Source: Fusobacterium sp.
GTDB taxonomy: Bacteria > Cyanobacteriota > Vampirovibrionia > Gastranaerophilales > Gastranaerophilaceae
Length of the DNA stretch: 64,000 nt
Assembly (NCBI GenBank): GCA_023662905.1
Contig: JAMPIJ010000004.1
Span: 35,936-99,935 of the forward strand
Direction of reading: 5' to 3'
The translations under genes were made by a program, and so were the position numbers. Shown here piece after piece: positions 53,733 through 62,455 of the stretch (the stretch's first letter is position 1; each line of letters opens with the position of its first letter). Under the pieces are notes generated by a model that was not told the origin of the DNA, ran no database searches, and worked only from the letters and a program-made list of their open reading frames with translations.

Positions 53733-55211
53733 ATGTTTAAAAACAAGAAAATGCAATACGTTATCAAAACCTGTTCCAGCGAAGACACACAGGCACTTCA
53801 AAACCTTTTAAACGAAATGTCGATGAACGGCTGGGAACTCTACACGATTAACGAAGTTGAACTGGATGAAGACTATCAATATAACTGCATTTTCATGAAA
53901 GAAGCAGAAGACGAAAACTACTCCAAAAACACGGATGAAATTAACATCTCTAACTTCAAAAGCCAGATGGAAAAACTTCTTTCTCCAACTCTGACGCCTT
54001 ATGAAGCCTGCCTTGAAATTCAACACAAAATCAAAGAGGTTAAAGGCAAAATTACCCGTGCAAAAAAAGAACTAGAAAACGAAGTTCCGGCCTCAATCGG
54101 AAGAAAACGCCTGAACGATAAGATTTCATCAGGCCTCAAAGAGCTTGAAGAACTAAAACGTCAGCTTGCAGAAACGACTTCACCGGATGGAATGTATAAA
54201 AAATTACGCGAAGACAAACTCGCGATTTCGTTGAGCGAAGAAATTCTTGGTTACATCGACGCAGAACAGGATATCGACGAGGAAGAACTCGTCGCAGAAA
54301 CAGTCAAACTTCGACTCAAACTCACAGAAGAACTCGGCTACGTAATCCCGAAAATCATTTTCAAGGACGACGAAACCCTCAACCCTTACGAATACACAAT
54401 AAAAATTCGCGGGATGGAAGTTTTCCGCGGTCTGGTTTACCCTAATCACCTGATGTTCTTCACGGATAATCTTCTAACAAACAAAAAAATCAAAGACGCA
54501 ATCTACGACACCGACGCGATTTCGGGCAAAAAAATCGTCTGGATTGACAAAGAAAAATGTAAAGACTTCTGGGAAAAAGGGCTTTCCGGCGCTCAATGCA
54601 TAACCCGCGCACTAGAATTCATCGCGGTGAAATTTGTAGATGAAATCCTCGACTACAACGAACTCGACAACTACATCGAAGTCGTTGACGAAAACAATTC
54701 ATACCTAATCGAAAACCTGATTCCGGAATTTCTGACACTTGCGGATTTAAGATATATTCTGACAAGCCTTATTAACGAACGCGTTTCAATAAAGGATATC
54801 ACGTTTATACTAGAAAAAATCAATGATTTTGCAAACGATGCGGACAAATCAGACATCTTGCGCAAACTACGCCTTTCAATCGGCCGCCAGATTTCCAAAA
54901 ACCACGTAAACGAGGACGGCGTAATCGCGGCAATCGAAATTACCGAGGATTCACTCCTTAATGTTTGCGAAACGGCTATCGATGAGGACGAAGACGAAGA
55001 AATCATCAAAATCGACGCAAAATATGCCGACCAGCTTGCGAAAAAAATCGAAAAACTGATGGACAAATACGATTGCAGAACGATAATCGTTCCGTTAGAA
55101 TTCCGCCACCTGATTTTCAAAATGCTTTCAAGCTATTTCAATGAGGTTTCAGTCCTCTCACGCGAAGAAGTTTCGTTCTATGCACCGATTGAAATCTACG
55201 AGGAATTATAA
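53733..55211 (+). CDS. Soluble FlhA-C-like (FHIPEP cytoplasmic domain) protein with DUF4177-like N-terminus
   Basis: This 492-residue protein has no transmembrane segment. Residues about 1-58 resemble DUF4177 (LLNEMSMNGWELYTINEV), then a charged coiled coil to about 150. From about 160 to the end the pattern follows the cytoplasmic domain of FlhA/SctV: TEELGYVIPKIIFKDD (usual ELGFVVPPVRIRDN), PYEYTIKIRGMEVFRG, ENLIPEFLTLADLRYILTSL, ERVSIKDITFILEKI, LRKLRLSIGRQI and VLSREEV. The canonical FlhA membrane half and GYTVVD motif are missing. It may be a regulator or docking factor for flagellar export; this is inference. It shares a TAATG overlap with the next kinase gene. Confidence 0.72.
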   Translation: MFKNKKMQYVIKTCSSEDTQALQNLLNEMSMNGWELYTINEVELDEDYQYNCIFMKEAEDENYSKNTDEINISNFKSQMEKLLSPTLTPYEACLEIQHKIKEVKGKITRAKKELENEVPASIGRKRLNDKISSGLKELEELKRQLAETTSPDGMYKKLREDKLAISLSEEILGYIDAEQDIDEEELVAETVKLRLKLTEELGYVIPKIIFKDDETLNPYEYTIKIRGMEVFRGLVYPNHLMFFTDNLLTNKKIKDAIYDTDAISGKKIVWIDKEKCKDFWEKGLSGAQCITRALEFIAVKFVDEILDYNELDNYIEVVDENNSYLIENLIPEFLTLADLRYILTSLINERVSIKDITFILEKINDFANDADKSDILRKLRLSIGRQISKNHVNEDGVIAAIEITEDSLLNVCETAIDEDEDEEIIKIDAKYADQLAKKIEKLMDKYDCRTIIVPLEFRHLIFKMLSSYFNEVSVLSREEVSFYAPIEIYEEL

Positions 55212-55729
55212 TGGCGCGCCGAATCATCATTTTTTCGGGCAAACAATTCTCCGGCAAGGACACTCTTGCTAAAATTATGCTTGAAAAAATGCCGGAATTC
55301 CGTCGTTTTGCGATGGGCGATATAATTAAACTCACCTACGGCGAACAGCATGGCCTGACTTATGACGAAATCGAAGCGAATAAAGCGAAATACCGCCCTG
55401 ATTTGATAAAACTTGGCAACTGGGGCCGCTCACAACACCCTGATTACTGGCTAAAAAAGATTATCGAACAGGACGGAAATATTTTCGTGACAGATGTACG
55501 CATGCTTCACGAATACGAAGTTTTCAAATCTGCCGGCGCGACATCAATTCGTGTTGAAGCAAGCCGTGAAACCCGCGCTTCACGCGGCGAACTTGTTAAC
55601 GAAACTGACGTTACCGAAATAGAACTCGATAATATAAAAGATTGGGATTACGTCGTCGACAACAACGGCGACTACGAAACCCTGCACACAAAAGCATTAG
55701 AACTTATTGAGGCATTAACACAGAAATAA
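55211..55729 (+). CDS. P-loop nucleoside/phosphometabolite kinase-like protein
   Basis: The 172-residue protein has Walker A FSGKQFSGKDTLAK and a short adenylate-kinase-like fold. The early segment (FAMGDIIKLTYGEQHGLTYD) resembles both phage-type dNMP kinases and animal-type phosphomevalonate kinases. The substrate cannot be set. It is translationally coupled to the FlhA-C-like gene (TAATG at 55209-55213), and its 3' end overlaps the converging M16 gene by 26 bases. Confidence 0.65.
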   Translation: MARRIIIFSGKQFSGKDTLAKIMLEKMPEFRRFAMGDIIKLTYGEQHGLTYDEIEANKAKYRPDLIKLGNWGRSQHPDYWLKKIIEQDGNIFVTDVRMLHEYEVFKSAGATSIRVEASRETRASRGELVNETDVTEIELDNIKDWDYVVDNNGDYETLHTKALELIEALTQK

Positions 55730-57029
55730 CTGCGTTATTGATGTTCAAATATTTGCGAACAGCCGCTTCAAGGTCGGCAATTGTTATGTTTTCAAGGTCG
55801 CGCAAATACTCTTCAACAAGCTTCAAATCATCGCAAACCGTCATATAATAACCGATTGTTTCGCCGATTTCAGAAACGGTTTCTGCGTTTTCCGCAAAAC
55901 GCGATTTTGTTTTCTTTTTCGCTTTCAAAAGTTCTGCGTCCGTAATCTTTTCGCTCAAAAGTTTTTCAAGTTCAGCTTTTAACATTTCCAAGACTGTATC
56001 TTTTTTCTCAGGGCGGAAATTCGCTTGAATAAAGAAATTGTTGCCGTCTTTGAACTGATAATGCGTTGAATCCACGTAGTTCACGATTGGCTCAGACTGT
56101 TTTTCGATTAAGTTCTGATAAAGTCTTGAACTTGTGCCTTCGCCAAGGATAATGCTTATCAAATCAAGCGCGATATTGTCTTTCAATTCGCTTGCTTTTG
56201 GCCCGAGGAACCCGAACATCGCATAGCCGGTGTTTGCGTTTGTAGTGTTTTCGATAACTTTTGTTTCAGACACCGGTGTATCAATAATATTTTCACGCTT
56301 AGGCGCTTTTTTAGTGCCGCTGAAATCAAAACCTTTTTCGACAGCCGCAAGAACTTTTTCTTTATCAAAGTCGCCGACAACAATTGTAGTAATATTTTCG
56401 GGTGTGTAGTGGGTTTTGTAGTAATCCATAATCTGCGCTCTAGTAACCTGAGAAATAATCTCAGGGGTTCCGATAACGTCGCGTTTGTAAGGGTGTTGCG
56501 TGTACATATTGTAGTTGCATGCGTTATAAACTTTTGTCCAATTCTGGTCTTTACGCATTCTGATTTCTTCGATTACGACATGGCGCTCGCGCTTGTCGGT
56601 CACAGCAGTGTCGTTCAAATCAAAAGGTGCGCCGATTTCAACTTCCGGTAAAACCGCACCGGTCATCATATCCGCGTGCAAATCAATTGCAAGGTAAAGG
56701 TTTTCGTCGTTTTCGCCTTTTGGAAGCGTTACGTAATAAAAAGTATAATCTTTCCAAGTCGCAGCGTTTACAATTCCGCCTTTTGCCTCTAAAATCCTGT
56801 CAAATTCTCCAACCTTAAATCTTTCTGTACCTTTGAACATCAAATGTTCAAGGAAGTGTGAGATTCCGTTGTTTGTGTCGTCTTCGTTGATAGAACCAGT
56901 TTTAACCCACGATGAAATATTGACGAGTTCACCCTCTTTATGCGCTAAGACAATTTTATGGCCATTTTCGCGCTCAAAAACTTCTACATTCTCTGTCAGA
57001 TACGGATATTCAACAAAACTTTTTTTCAT
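55704..57029 (-). CDS. M16-family zinc peptidase (insulinase/processing-peptidase type)
   Basis: The 441-residue single-unit M16 peptidase has inverted zinc motif HFLEH at residues 58-62 (GISHFLEHLMFKGT) plus the downstream glutamate region. The middle and C-terminal domain have the typical YKTHYTPENITTIVVGDFD stretch. There is no signal peptide, so a cytoplasmic role is likely unless exported otherwise. Relatives include YmxG/PqqL-like enzymes. It has a convergent overlap with the kinase gene. Confidence 0.9.
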   Translation of the reverse strand: MKKSFVEYPYLTENVEVFERENGHKIVLAHKEGELVNISSWVKTGSINEDDTNNGISHFLEHLMFKGTERFKVGEFDRILEAKGGIVNAATWKDYTFYYVTLPKGENDENLYLAIDLHADMMTGAVLPEVEIGAPFDLNDTAVTDKRERHVVIEEIRMRKDQNWTKVYNACNYNMYTQHPYKRDVIGTPEIISQVTRAQIMDYYKTHYTPENITTIVVGDFDKEKVLAAVEKGFDFSGTKKAPKRENIIDTPVSETKVIENTTNANTGYAMFGFLGPKASELKDNIALDLISIILGEGTSSRLYQNLIEKQSEPIVNYVDSTHYQFKDGNNFFIQANFRPEKKDTVLEMLKAELEKLLSEKITDAELLKAKKKTKSRFAENAETVSEIGETIGYYMTVCDDLKLVEEYLRDLENITIADLEAAVRKYLNINNAVISVLMPQ

Positions 57030-57096
57030 AACTTTTTCCCTTTACAATTAACAATATTATACCGCAAACAAATTTTTTTGGATTATAATCTATGGA

Positions 57097-57783
57097 ATGG
57101 ATATTATTAATCGTTTAAAAAATAAAGTTGTTGTGTCCTGTCAGGCTATGCCAAACGAGCCTTTTTACAACGAAATTTGTATGATTGCGATGATGAAATC
57201 AGTAATAAAAGGCGGTGCAGGCGCATTGAGAGTAGCGGGAGCGCGGGATGTCAGAAACGCTAAGGGACTTTTTGATGTGCCTGTAATAGGTTTGACAAAA
57301 CCTGCTGTAATTCCACCGAACTGGAAAGAAATTGTTTATATCACACCGTCTATCAAAGATACGCTTGAACTAATCAAAGCCGGCGCGGATATCGTAGCGT
57401 TCGACGGAACAAAACGTCCTCACGAGGACTGCACGGTGGAAGAAATCATCAAATATATTCACATCAACAAACGCCTAGCGATGGCGGATATTTCAACGCT
57501 TGACGAGGGCCTTTTTGCGGAACAAGCCGGCGCAGACCTTGTTTCAACAACGCTTTCAGGCTACACACAAACCTCACCGAATGAGGGTGACGGGCCTGAT
57601 TTTGAGTTACTAGAACAACTGGTTAAAACAGTCAAAGTTCCTGTCGTTCTTGAGGGCCGAATTTGGACAACCGAACAGGTTCAAGAAGCGTTCAGGCTCG
57701 GCGCACACTGCGTAGTTATCGGTTCTGCGATAACCCGCCCGCAATTGATTACAAAAAGATTCGTTCAAAATAGAGGTGTATAA
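57097..57783 (+). CDS. nanE: N-acetylmannosamine-6-phosphate 2-epimerase
   Basis: NanE converts ManNAc-6-P to GlcNAc-6-P in sialic acid and ManNAc use. The TIM-barrel features are VVVSCQAMPNEPFYN, GAGALRVAGARDV, VIGLTKPAVIPP, VAFDGTKRPH, MADISTLDEGLFAEQAGADL, SGYTQ and VVLEGRIWT. The 228-residue length is typical. It is followed at 1-base overlap by a ROK kinase that can supply its substrate. The sialate lyase NanA is not in this window, so sialic acid itself may or may not be the source. Confidence 0.95.
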   Translation: MDIINRLKNKVVVSCQAMPNEPFYNEICMIAMMKSVIKGGAGALRVAGARDVRNAKGLFDVPVIGLTKPAVIPPNWKEIVYITPSIKDTLELIKAGADIVAFDGTKRPHEDCTVEEIIKYIHINKRLAMADISTLDEGLFAEQAGADLVSTTLSGYTQTSPNEGDGPDFELLEQLVKTVKVPVVLEGRIWTTEQVQEAFRLGAHCVVIGSAITRPQLITKRFVQNRGV

Positions 57784-58643
57784 TGAAAGCACTGGTTATT
57801 GATATTGGCGGAACAAAAATTTACAATACTATAATCAACGAAAACGGCGAAATAATCGCCGAAATCGAAAAACATTCCACGCCCAAAACGTTTGCCGAGA
57901 TAAAATCAACGCTAGAAGAAATCGTCAAAACGCACGAAAACGAAGTTGATGTTATCGGGATTGCAACCTGCGGCGCGGTAAACAACGAAAACACAGGGAT
58001 TTTAGGTTCCACCGGAAACATTGCGGCCGAATATCCGACGATGGATTTTCAAGCGCTCTCAACAAAACGAGTTTTTGTCGAAAACGACGCAAACGCAGCC
58101 GCATGGGCCGAACACATAATCGGCGCGTCAAAAGGAATGCCGTATTCAATAATGCTGACTTTCGGCACTGGTGTCGGCGGCGGAATAATCCTCAACAACA
58201 AGCTTTACAAAGGTAAAAGCGGCGCCGCAGGCGAAATGCACTTCAAAATGTATCCTGACAAACGCCGCAAATGCACCTGCGGCGCGTGGGATTGCTTTGA
58301 AATCTACACATCCGGAACAGGTTTGAAAATTACGGCCGAAGAAATGACTGGCAACCCAGACATTACGACTTACGACGTCATTGAGGGCAAAATGACCGAT
58401 ATCATCGAACGCTGGCAAAACGATGTTCTTGCGGGCTTAATCGGGCTTGCAAACCTTTTTGACCCTGATGTTATCGTACTTTCAGGTTCTATGGGCGAAT
58501 TTCTTGACGCCGAATATTTAGAGTGCGAAGTCAACAAACAAATCGTCACGCAACCATTAAAAATTCGTCACGCAAGCGCCGGAAATTATTCAGGAATGAT
58601 TGGCGCAGGGCTTTTAGCACTGGAGGCTCTAAAAAATGGGTAA
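57783..58643 (+). CDS. nanK: ROK-family sugar kinase, probable N-acetylmannosamine kinase
   Basis: The 286-residue ROK kinase has phosphate-binding DIGGTKIYNTI, VENDANAAAWAEH with the catalytic aspartate, FGTGVGGGIILNN and the zinc motif CTCGAWDCFEIYTSG (consensus CxCGxxGCxE, with Asp in the usual second Gly place). Its direct coupling to nanE by a TAATG overlap argues for ManNAc as substrate. Glucokinase or GlcNAc kinase activity is the alternative, so the symbol rests on context. Confidence 0.85.
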   Translation: MKALVIDIGGTKIYNTIINENGEIIAEIEKHSTPKTFAEIKSTLEEIVKTHENEVDVIGIATCGAVNNENTGILGSTGNIAAEYPTMDFQALSTKRVFVENDANAAAWAEHIIGASKGMPYSIMLTFGTGVGGGIILNNKLYKGKSGAAGEMHFKMYPDKRRKCTCGAWDCFEIYTSGTGLKITAEEMTGNPDITTYDVIEGKMTDIIERWQNDVLAGLIGLANLFDPDVIVLSGSMGEFLDAEYLECEVNKQIVTQPLKIRHASAGNYSGMIGAGLLALEALKNG

Positions 58644-58854
58644 GGCGAAAAAAAGAAGTTTTCAGCTTGGAATTTACAACCAATTTTCCAGTCTTAGCCG
58701 CGAAGACGCGGTGAAAACTGTTGTCAAACTTTTGGAAGAAAACAACCGCGAGGCCGACAATCTTATAACGCTTTTCGGAATGAGTGCGGAAGAAATTCTC
58801 GAAGCCGGCGCGAGTTACGAAGCCGTAAAAAGCAAAGAGGGTCTATTAAAATGA
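58636..58854 (+). CDS. Small hypothetical protein (72 aa)
   Basis: This small protein overlaps the ROK kinase stop by 8 bases and its own stop overlaps the UbiA start by 4 (ATGA-type). It begins with a basic stretch (MGKAKKRSFQLGIYNQF) and continues as a helical, partly acidic segment. No family. The overlaps on both sides make it very likely to be translated. Confidence 0.72.
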   Translation: MGKAKKRSFQLGIYNQFSSLSREDAVKTVVKLLEENNREADNLITLFGMSAEEILEAGASYEAVKSKEGLLK

Positions 58855-59807
58855 GTACAATAAAAGACTGGCTTGAATGTGTCAGAGCATATTCAATTCC
58901 GATTACCGTGATGTCGTGGGCTGTAATTTTTACCTACGGAGTTAAAATGGGCGGCAATGTTTGGCTCGGGCTTCTTGCAGGTCTAGGGATAGAACTTGCG
59001 CACCTCGCAACAAACCTCGTTGATGATTACCTTGACTACAAAATCATCTGTCGCGATCAAAACTTTCACAACACAGTACAAAAGGGCAAGTGTCGCCTGA
59101 TTTGTCAGGGAATAATCAGCCACAAACAAATCGGAATCGCGATAATAATTCTTTGCTCAATCGCAGCGCTTATCGGTGTGTCACTCTTTTTCCTGAGCGG
59201 CCCGCACGTATGGTGGCTAATGGCAATCGGCGCGGCGGCAGTACTTTTTTATCAAAAATGTTCGCTTATCGGCTGCAGCGAACTCGCCGTCGGAATCGTC
59301 TACGGCCCGCTGATGTTTGAGGGAACATATTATGTTATGACCGGCAACTTTTCGTGGGAAGTTCTCCTGCTTTCGCTTGTAAGCGTAATGTTTTCAGAAC
59401 AATTCCTCTATACGCACACAGTCCTTGACTACGACGGGGATATGATTTCGCACAAAAAAACTCTCGCTTGCCGGATAGGTGATAAGAATAAAGCATTATG
59501 GCTTTTAGAGGGATTTTTCGCAGTTGGTTTCATTGCTTTGATGACGCTGACCCTTCTCAGCCGCAACTGGTTCTACCTCGCAGGCTTTGTAACTTTGCCT
59601 TACATTGTATGGTTGTTCAAAGAATTACTTCAATTCAACGCGGATAAAACCGTTATTCCACGCATAAACAAACTTAACTTCCCACTCGACAACTGGGCGC
59701 AAGTCGTTAAAGACGGCGCCGAAAGCTTTTATTTCAGGCTTCTGTTATCCAGAAACATTATGATGTATATGTCAATAATTCTTATTTTCGCGACATTAAA
59801 AAATTGA
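58851..59807 (+). CDS. UbiA-family membrane prenyltransferase
   Basis: The 318-residue polytopic membrane protein has the first prenyl-diphosphate motif in HLATNLVDDYLDYK (NxxDDxxD form) and a second Asp-rich stretch (VLDYDGDMISHK). Hydrophobic helices fill the rest. It resembles MenA/UbiA enzymes that attach isoprenoid chains to quinone rings. The aromatic acceptor is unknown; being in a nanE-kinase operon is unusual. It overlaps converging fliR by 12 bases at the 3' end. Confidence 0.85.
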   Translation: MSTIKDWLECVRAYSIPITVMSWAVIFTYGVKMGGNVWLGLLAGLGIELAHLATNLVDDYLDYKIICRDQNFHNTVQKGKCRLICQGIISHKQIGIAIIILCSIAALIGVSLFFLSGPHVWWLMAIGAAAVLFYQKCSLIGCSELAVGIVYGPLMFEGTYYVMTGNFSWEVLLLSLVSVMFSEQFLYTHTVLDYDGDMISHKKTLACRIGDKNKALWLLEGFFAVGFIALMTLTLLSRNWFYLAGFVTLPYIVWLFKELLQFNADKTVIPRINKLNFPLDNWAQVVKDGAESFYFRLLLSRNIMMYMSIILIFATLKN

Positions 59808-60581
59808 ACTATATGACGTCAGATAGTCCTGAATTATATTAAACAGCATCGGCAGAATCCAAACCATTATAGCCGCGCCAAGAACAGGTTTGAACAGGAA
59901 GCTTAATTGAAAAACGTTTACCTGCGGCGCAGTCTTTGAGATTACGCCCAGAATAATATCCTGTCCGAGTGTTGCCAGAAGTACGGGCGACGCCAGTTGA
60001 AGCCCCATATAAAGAACATTTGACGTGATTTTCACCAGATAATCAAGGTTCACAATCTTATCGAGCGGAACAGATGTCGCGTAAATCGGGAAAATCTCCA
60101 TACTTCTCACAAACGCGTTCATCATCCAGTAAAATCCGCCGATATGGATAAAAATACACAATGCCAGAAGCGAAAAACATTTACCAAGAATTGAAACCTG
60201 ACTTGAAGTTGTCGGATCAAGAACCATCGCAGAAGAAAGCCCCATCTGCATGTTAATCATATCCGCACCGGCTTCAATCGCAATCAAAATGACCTGCGCA
60301 ATGTACCCGAGCAGCCCCCCCACAACGAAATTCAGGACAATCGAAAGCAACAACGAATCTTGAAGCAACTGCCCATCAGGCTTTGCCACCATCGTAATTG
60401 TAACAGTCAAGATGAAAACAAGACAAAGTTTTACCATCCCAGGGATTTCTTTTCTGTTCAAAATCGGCGCCCATCTTGAAAATCCAAGCAGGCGAGAGAA
60501 TATCAAAATTCCGGTAATCAAACATTTGTCCAATTCCGGAAAAATTTTCACCAATTCTGTCAGAAAGTCAAACCCGCCCAT
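59796..60581 (-). CDS. fliR: Flagellar biosynthetic protein FliR
   Basis: FliR forms the export gate with FliP and FliQ. The 261-residue membrane protein has about six helices and the family segments ILIFSRLLGFSRWAPILN near the N-terminus and IQLSFLFKP-like QLSFLFKPVLG near the C-terminus. It is the last gene of the leftward export operon and its start overlaps the stop of the small exported-protein gene. A run of seven C at 60315-60321 lies mid-gene and is not considered a phase tract. Confidence 0.92.
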   Translation of the reverse strand: MGGFDFLTELVKIFPELDKCLITGILIFSRLLGFSRWAPILNRKEIPGMVKLCLVFILTVTITMVAKPDGQLLQDSLLLSIVLNFVVGGLLGYIAQVILIAIEAGADMINMQMGLSSAMVLDPTTSSQVSILGKCFSLLALCIFIHIGGFYWMMNAFVRSMEIFPIYATSVPLDKIVNLDYLVKITSNVLYMGLQLASPVLLATLGQDIILGVISKTAPQVNVFQLSFLFKPVLGAAIMVWILPMLFNIIQDYLTSYSSIF

Positions 60582-60913
60582 CAGTCTTCATCAACCTCCG
60601 GCAAATCCAATTCAAATAGTTTCAACCCTCTTTTTTTAGCAAGTGTTAAAACTCCGTCCTCAATCTTAACATCAACTTTCAACTCACCGTCAGATAGAAG
60701 TAAGAACAGTAACGTTTCACCGTTTTCCACTTTCGGCGTTAAAATTGTCTGGCGCTTTTCGTTATCAAGCGTGAAAACAGACGCCGCTGAAAGGATTTCA
60801 TCGTCGCGCACAACAACTTTCTTTATCGGAAAATCCGCAAGCATTATGTAATTCTCAGCTGCCACTGCCGGAAGCGACATCGCCAACGCAATAAATAACA
60901 ATGCCCGTTTCAT
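60581..60913 (-). CDS. Small exported protein inserted between fliQ and fliR
   Basis: The 110-residue product has signal peptide MKRALLFIALAMSLPAVAA. The mature part is beta-rich (FPIKKVVVRDDEILSAASVF) and resembles the N-terminal domain found in some secretins and pilus assembly proteins (T2SS-T3SS_pil_N type). Such a gene is unusual inside a fliPQR run. A periplasmic accessory of the export apparatus is possible, unproven. Confidence 0.65.
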   Translation of the reverse strand: MKRALLFIALAMSLPAVAAENYIMLADFPIKKVVVRDDEILSAASVFTLDNEKRQTILTPKVENGETLLFLLLSDGELKVDVKIEDGVLTLAKKRGLKLFELDLPEVDED

Positions 60914-60914
60914 C

Positions 60915-61409
60915 TTACTGTCCTTTCAAAATTTGATTGGTTTCAATCAGGCTTGGACGCGGCATTGGAGAGCGCGGAGTACCATGGTAACGAGTTCTTT
61001 CATATTTATCAATATATGGAACCTTACCCGGATTTTTCATAATCTCGTTGATATCAGGAACATTTTTGAACTTATCAGCATCCATTTCACCCTGAAACGG
61101 AGTTGTGTACTTGTAGTAATCAGAAGATAGAACAAAACTGTCGTTTTTAGGCAAAATATTAAATGCAATGCTCATTCCCTGAATAAAAAAGTTACTGAGA
61201 GAACTCATAAAAGTGTATCCCGCAATAATAATCACAAGAAAAACCCCGAGGATTTTAGGCGCTGCGGCAATTGTTTGCTCTTGAACCTGAGTTACTGCCT
61301 GCAAAATACCGACAACCAGACCGATTCCGGCTGCAACAAGTACGCACGGCATTGATATCGAAAGCATTACCAGAAAGCCTTTAGCCAAATATTCAACCAT
61401 AAGTTCCAT
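60915..61409 (-). CDS. fliQ: Flagellar biosynthetic protein FliQ with C-terminal extension
   Basis: Residues about 1-88 are a normal FliQ with two hydrophobic helices and the signature ILQAVTQVQEQTIAAAPKI. A further 75 residues follow (about 89-164), polar and proline/arginine-rich near the end (GTPRSPMPRPS), roughly doubling the typical length of about 90. The extension is likely cytoplasmic or periplasmic and could bind another export component. There are two-base to 14-base gaps to neighbours, so translation is coupled in the operon. Confidence 0.9.
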   Translation of the reverse strand: MELMVEYLAKGFLVMLSISMPCVLVAAGIGLVVGILQAVTQVQEQTIAAAPKILGVFLVIIIAGYTFMSSLSNFFIQGMSIAFNILPKNDSFVLSSDYYKYTTPFQGEMDADKFKNVPDINEIMKNPGKVPYIDKYERTRYHGTPRSPMPRPSLIETNQILKGQ

Positions 61410-61423
61410 TCTTCAACACCTCA

Positions 61424-62065
61424 TTAATTGTAACTTGTAACAAGCCCTTGAACAATCAATCCCCAACCGTCAACAGCTATGAATATCAAAAGTTTAAACG
61501 GCAGCGAAATAATCGTAGGCGACAGCATGAACATCCCGAGTGCCAGCAAAATGTTTGCAACAACAAGGTCAAGAACAATAAACGGCACAAAGATTATGAA
61601 CCCGATTTCAAACGCTGTTTTCAATTCGCTCATAATATAAGCCGGCGCGACCTGCCAGATGGTTATTTCTTCAGGGCTTTTGGGCGGAACCTTTTGCGAC
61701 AGTTCGACAAAAAATGCCAGATCACTTTCACGCGTCTGCTTCATCATAAACTCTTTCAACGGCTTAGAACCCTCATCTATCGCCGCAACAATATTCTGGC
61801 TCTGTTGATAAGGCACTGAACCCATTTCGTACATTTTCTGAAATGTTCCACCCATTGTGTAGAACGTTAAAATCATAGCAAGCCCGATGATTACGATACT
61901 CGGCGGAACCTGTTGGGTTCCCATCGCGGTTTTAAGCATTGAGAACACTATTGCAAATCGCAAAAAACTCGTCATGCAGCAGAAGATAAACGGGATTAAT
62001 GAAAATACCGTCATTACCACCAAAAGCTGTAAAACAGGGTTTATATCTTTTATTACACTATCCAT
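61424..62065 (-). CDS. fliP: Flagellar biosynthetic protein FliP
   Basis: This is the export gate core protein, 213 residues. The family motifs SFLRFAIVFSMLKTAMGTQQ near the N-terminus and the C-terminal ALGMFMLSPTIISLPFKLLIF are evident, and hydrophobic helices flank a soluble loop (about 85-130). Unlike proteobacterial FliP it has no cleavable signal peptide before the first helix. Its start overlaps the fliO stop. Confidence 0.95.
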   Translation of the reverse strand: MDSVIKDINPVLQLLVVMTVFSLIPFIFCCMTSFLRFAIVFSMLKTAMGTQQVPPSIVIIGLAMILTFYTMGGTFQKMYEMGSVPYQQSQNIVAAIDEGSKPLKEFMMKQTRESDLAFFVELSQKVPPKSPEEITIWQVAPAYIMSELKTAFEIGFIIFVPFIVLDLVVANILLALGMFMLSPTIISLPFKLLIFIAVDGWGLIVQGLVTSYN

Positions 62066-62454
62066 TATCTTCTCTCTCCGGTGCTTATTATATTTCTCAA
62101 GACAGCCGTGGCGTCTTTTCTAACGTTTTCACGTTCTTCTTCAGGGTAAAAATGGCCGATAGCCTCGTAAGACGTAATTTCTTTACGCGGCTTTTGAACA
62201 GTTTCAGAGTTCAATTTAGAAAGAAAAGTTGTTCTTTCCGCATCTGATGCTATCAAGAATTTTTCCTCTCCTGCTCTTACGACATACAACTGCTTGCGCA
62301 CGCCAATTGTCACGCAATCCTCAATCTCTAAAAAATTAGATTCAGAAACACGGTTATTTTGTACCGAAAACTTTTTATAAGCGAAAAGCGCAAGGAATAT
62401 TACGCCAACCATCGCTGTTGTATAAACCGTAAAAGTCAAAAGATAAGAAGTCAC
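62065..62454 (-). CDS. fliO: FliO-like flagellar biosynthesis protein
   Basis: The 129-residue protein has one N-terminal TM helix (TAMVGVIFLALFAYKKF) and a small cytoplasmic domain with the FliO-type segment VTIGVRKQLYVVRAGEEKFLIA. FliO assists FliP ring assembly. The sequence identity is weak, as for most FliO, but the position directly before fliP and the TM-plus-KQLYVVRxG pattern support it. It overlaps fliP by one base. Confidence 0.82.
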   Translation of the reverse strand: MTSYLLTFTVYTTAMVGVIFLALFAYKKFSVQNNRVSESNFLEIEDCVTIGVRKQLYVVRAGEEKFLIASDAERTTFLSKLNSETVQKPRKEITSYEAIGHFYPEEERENVRKDATAVLRNIISTGERR

Positions 62455-62455
62455 C

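Noticed and set aside
60315..60321. C7 run in fliR as a phase tract
   Set aside because: Short, mid-gene, encodes a Gly-Gly in a membrane helix, frame intact.
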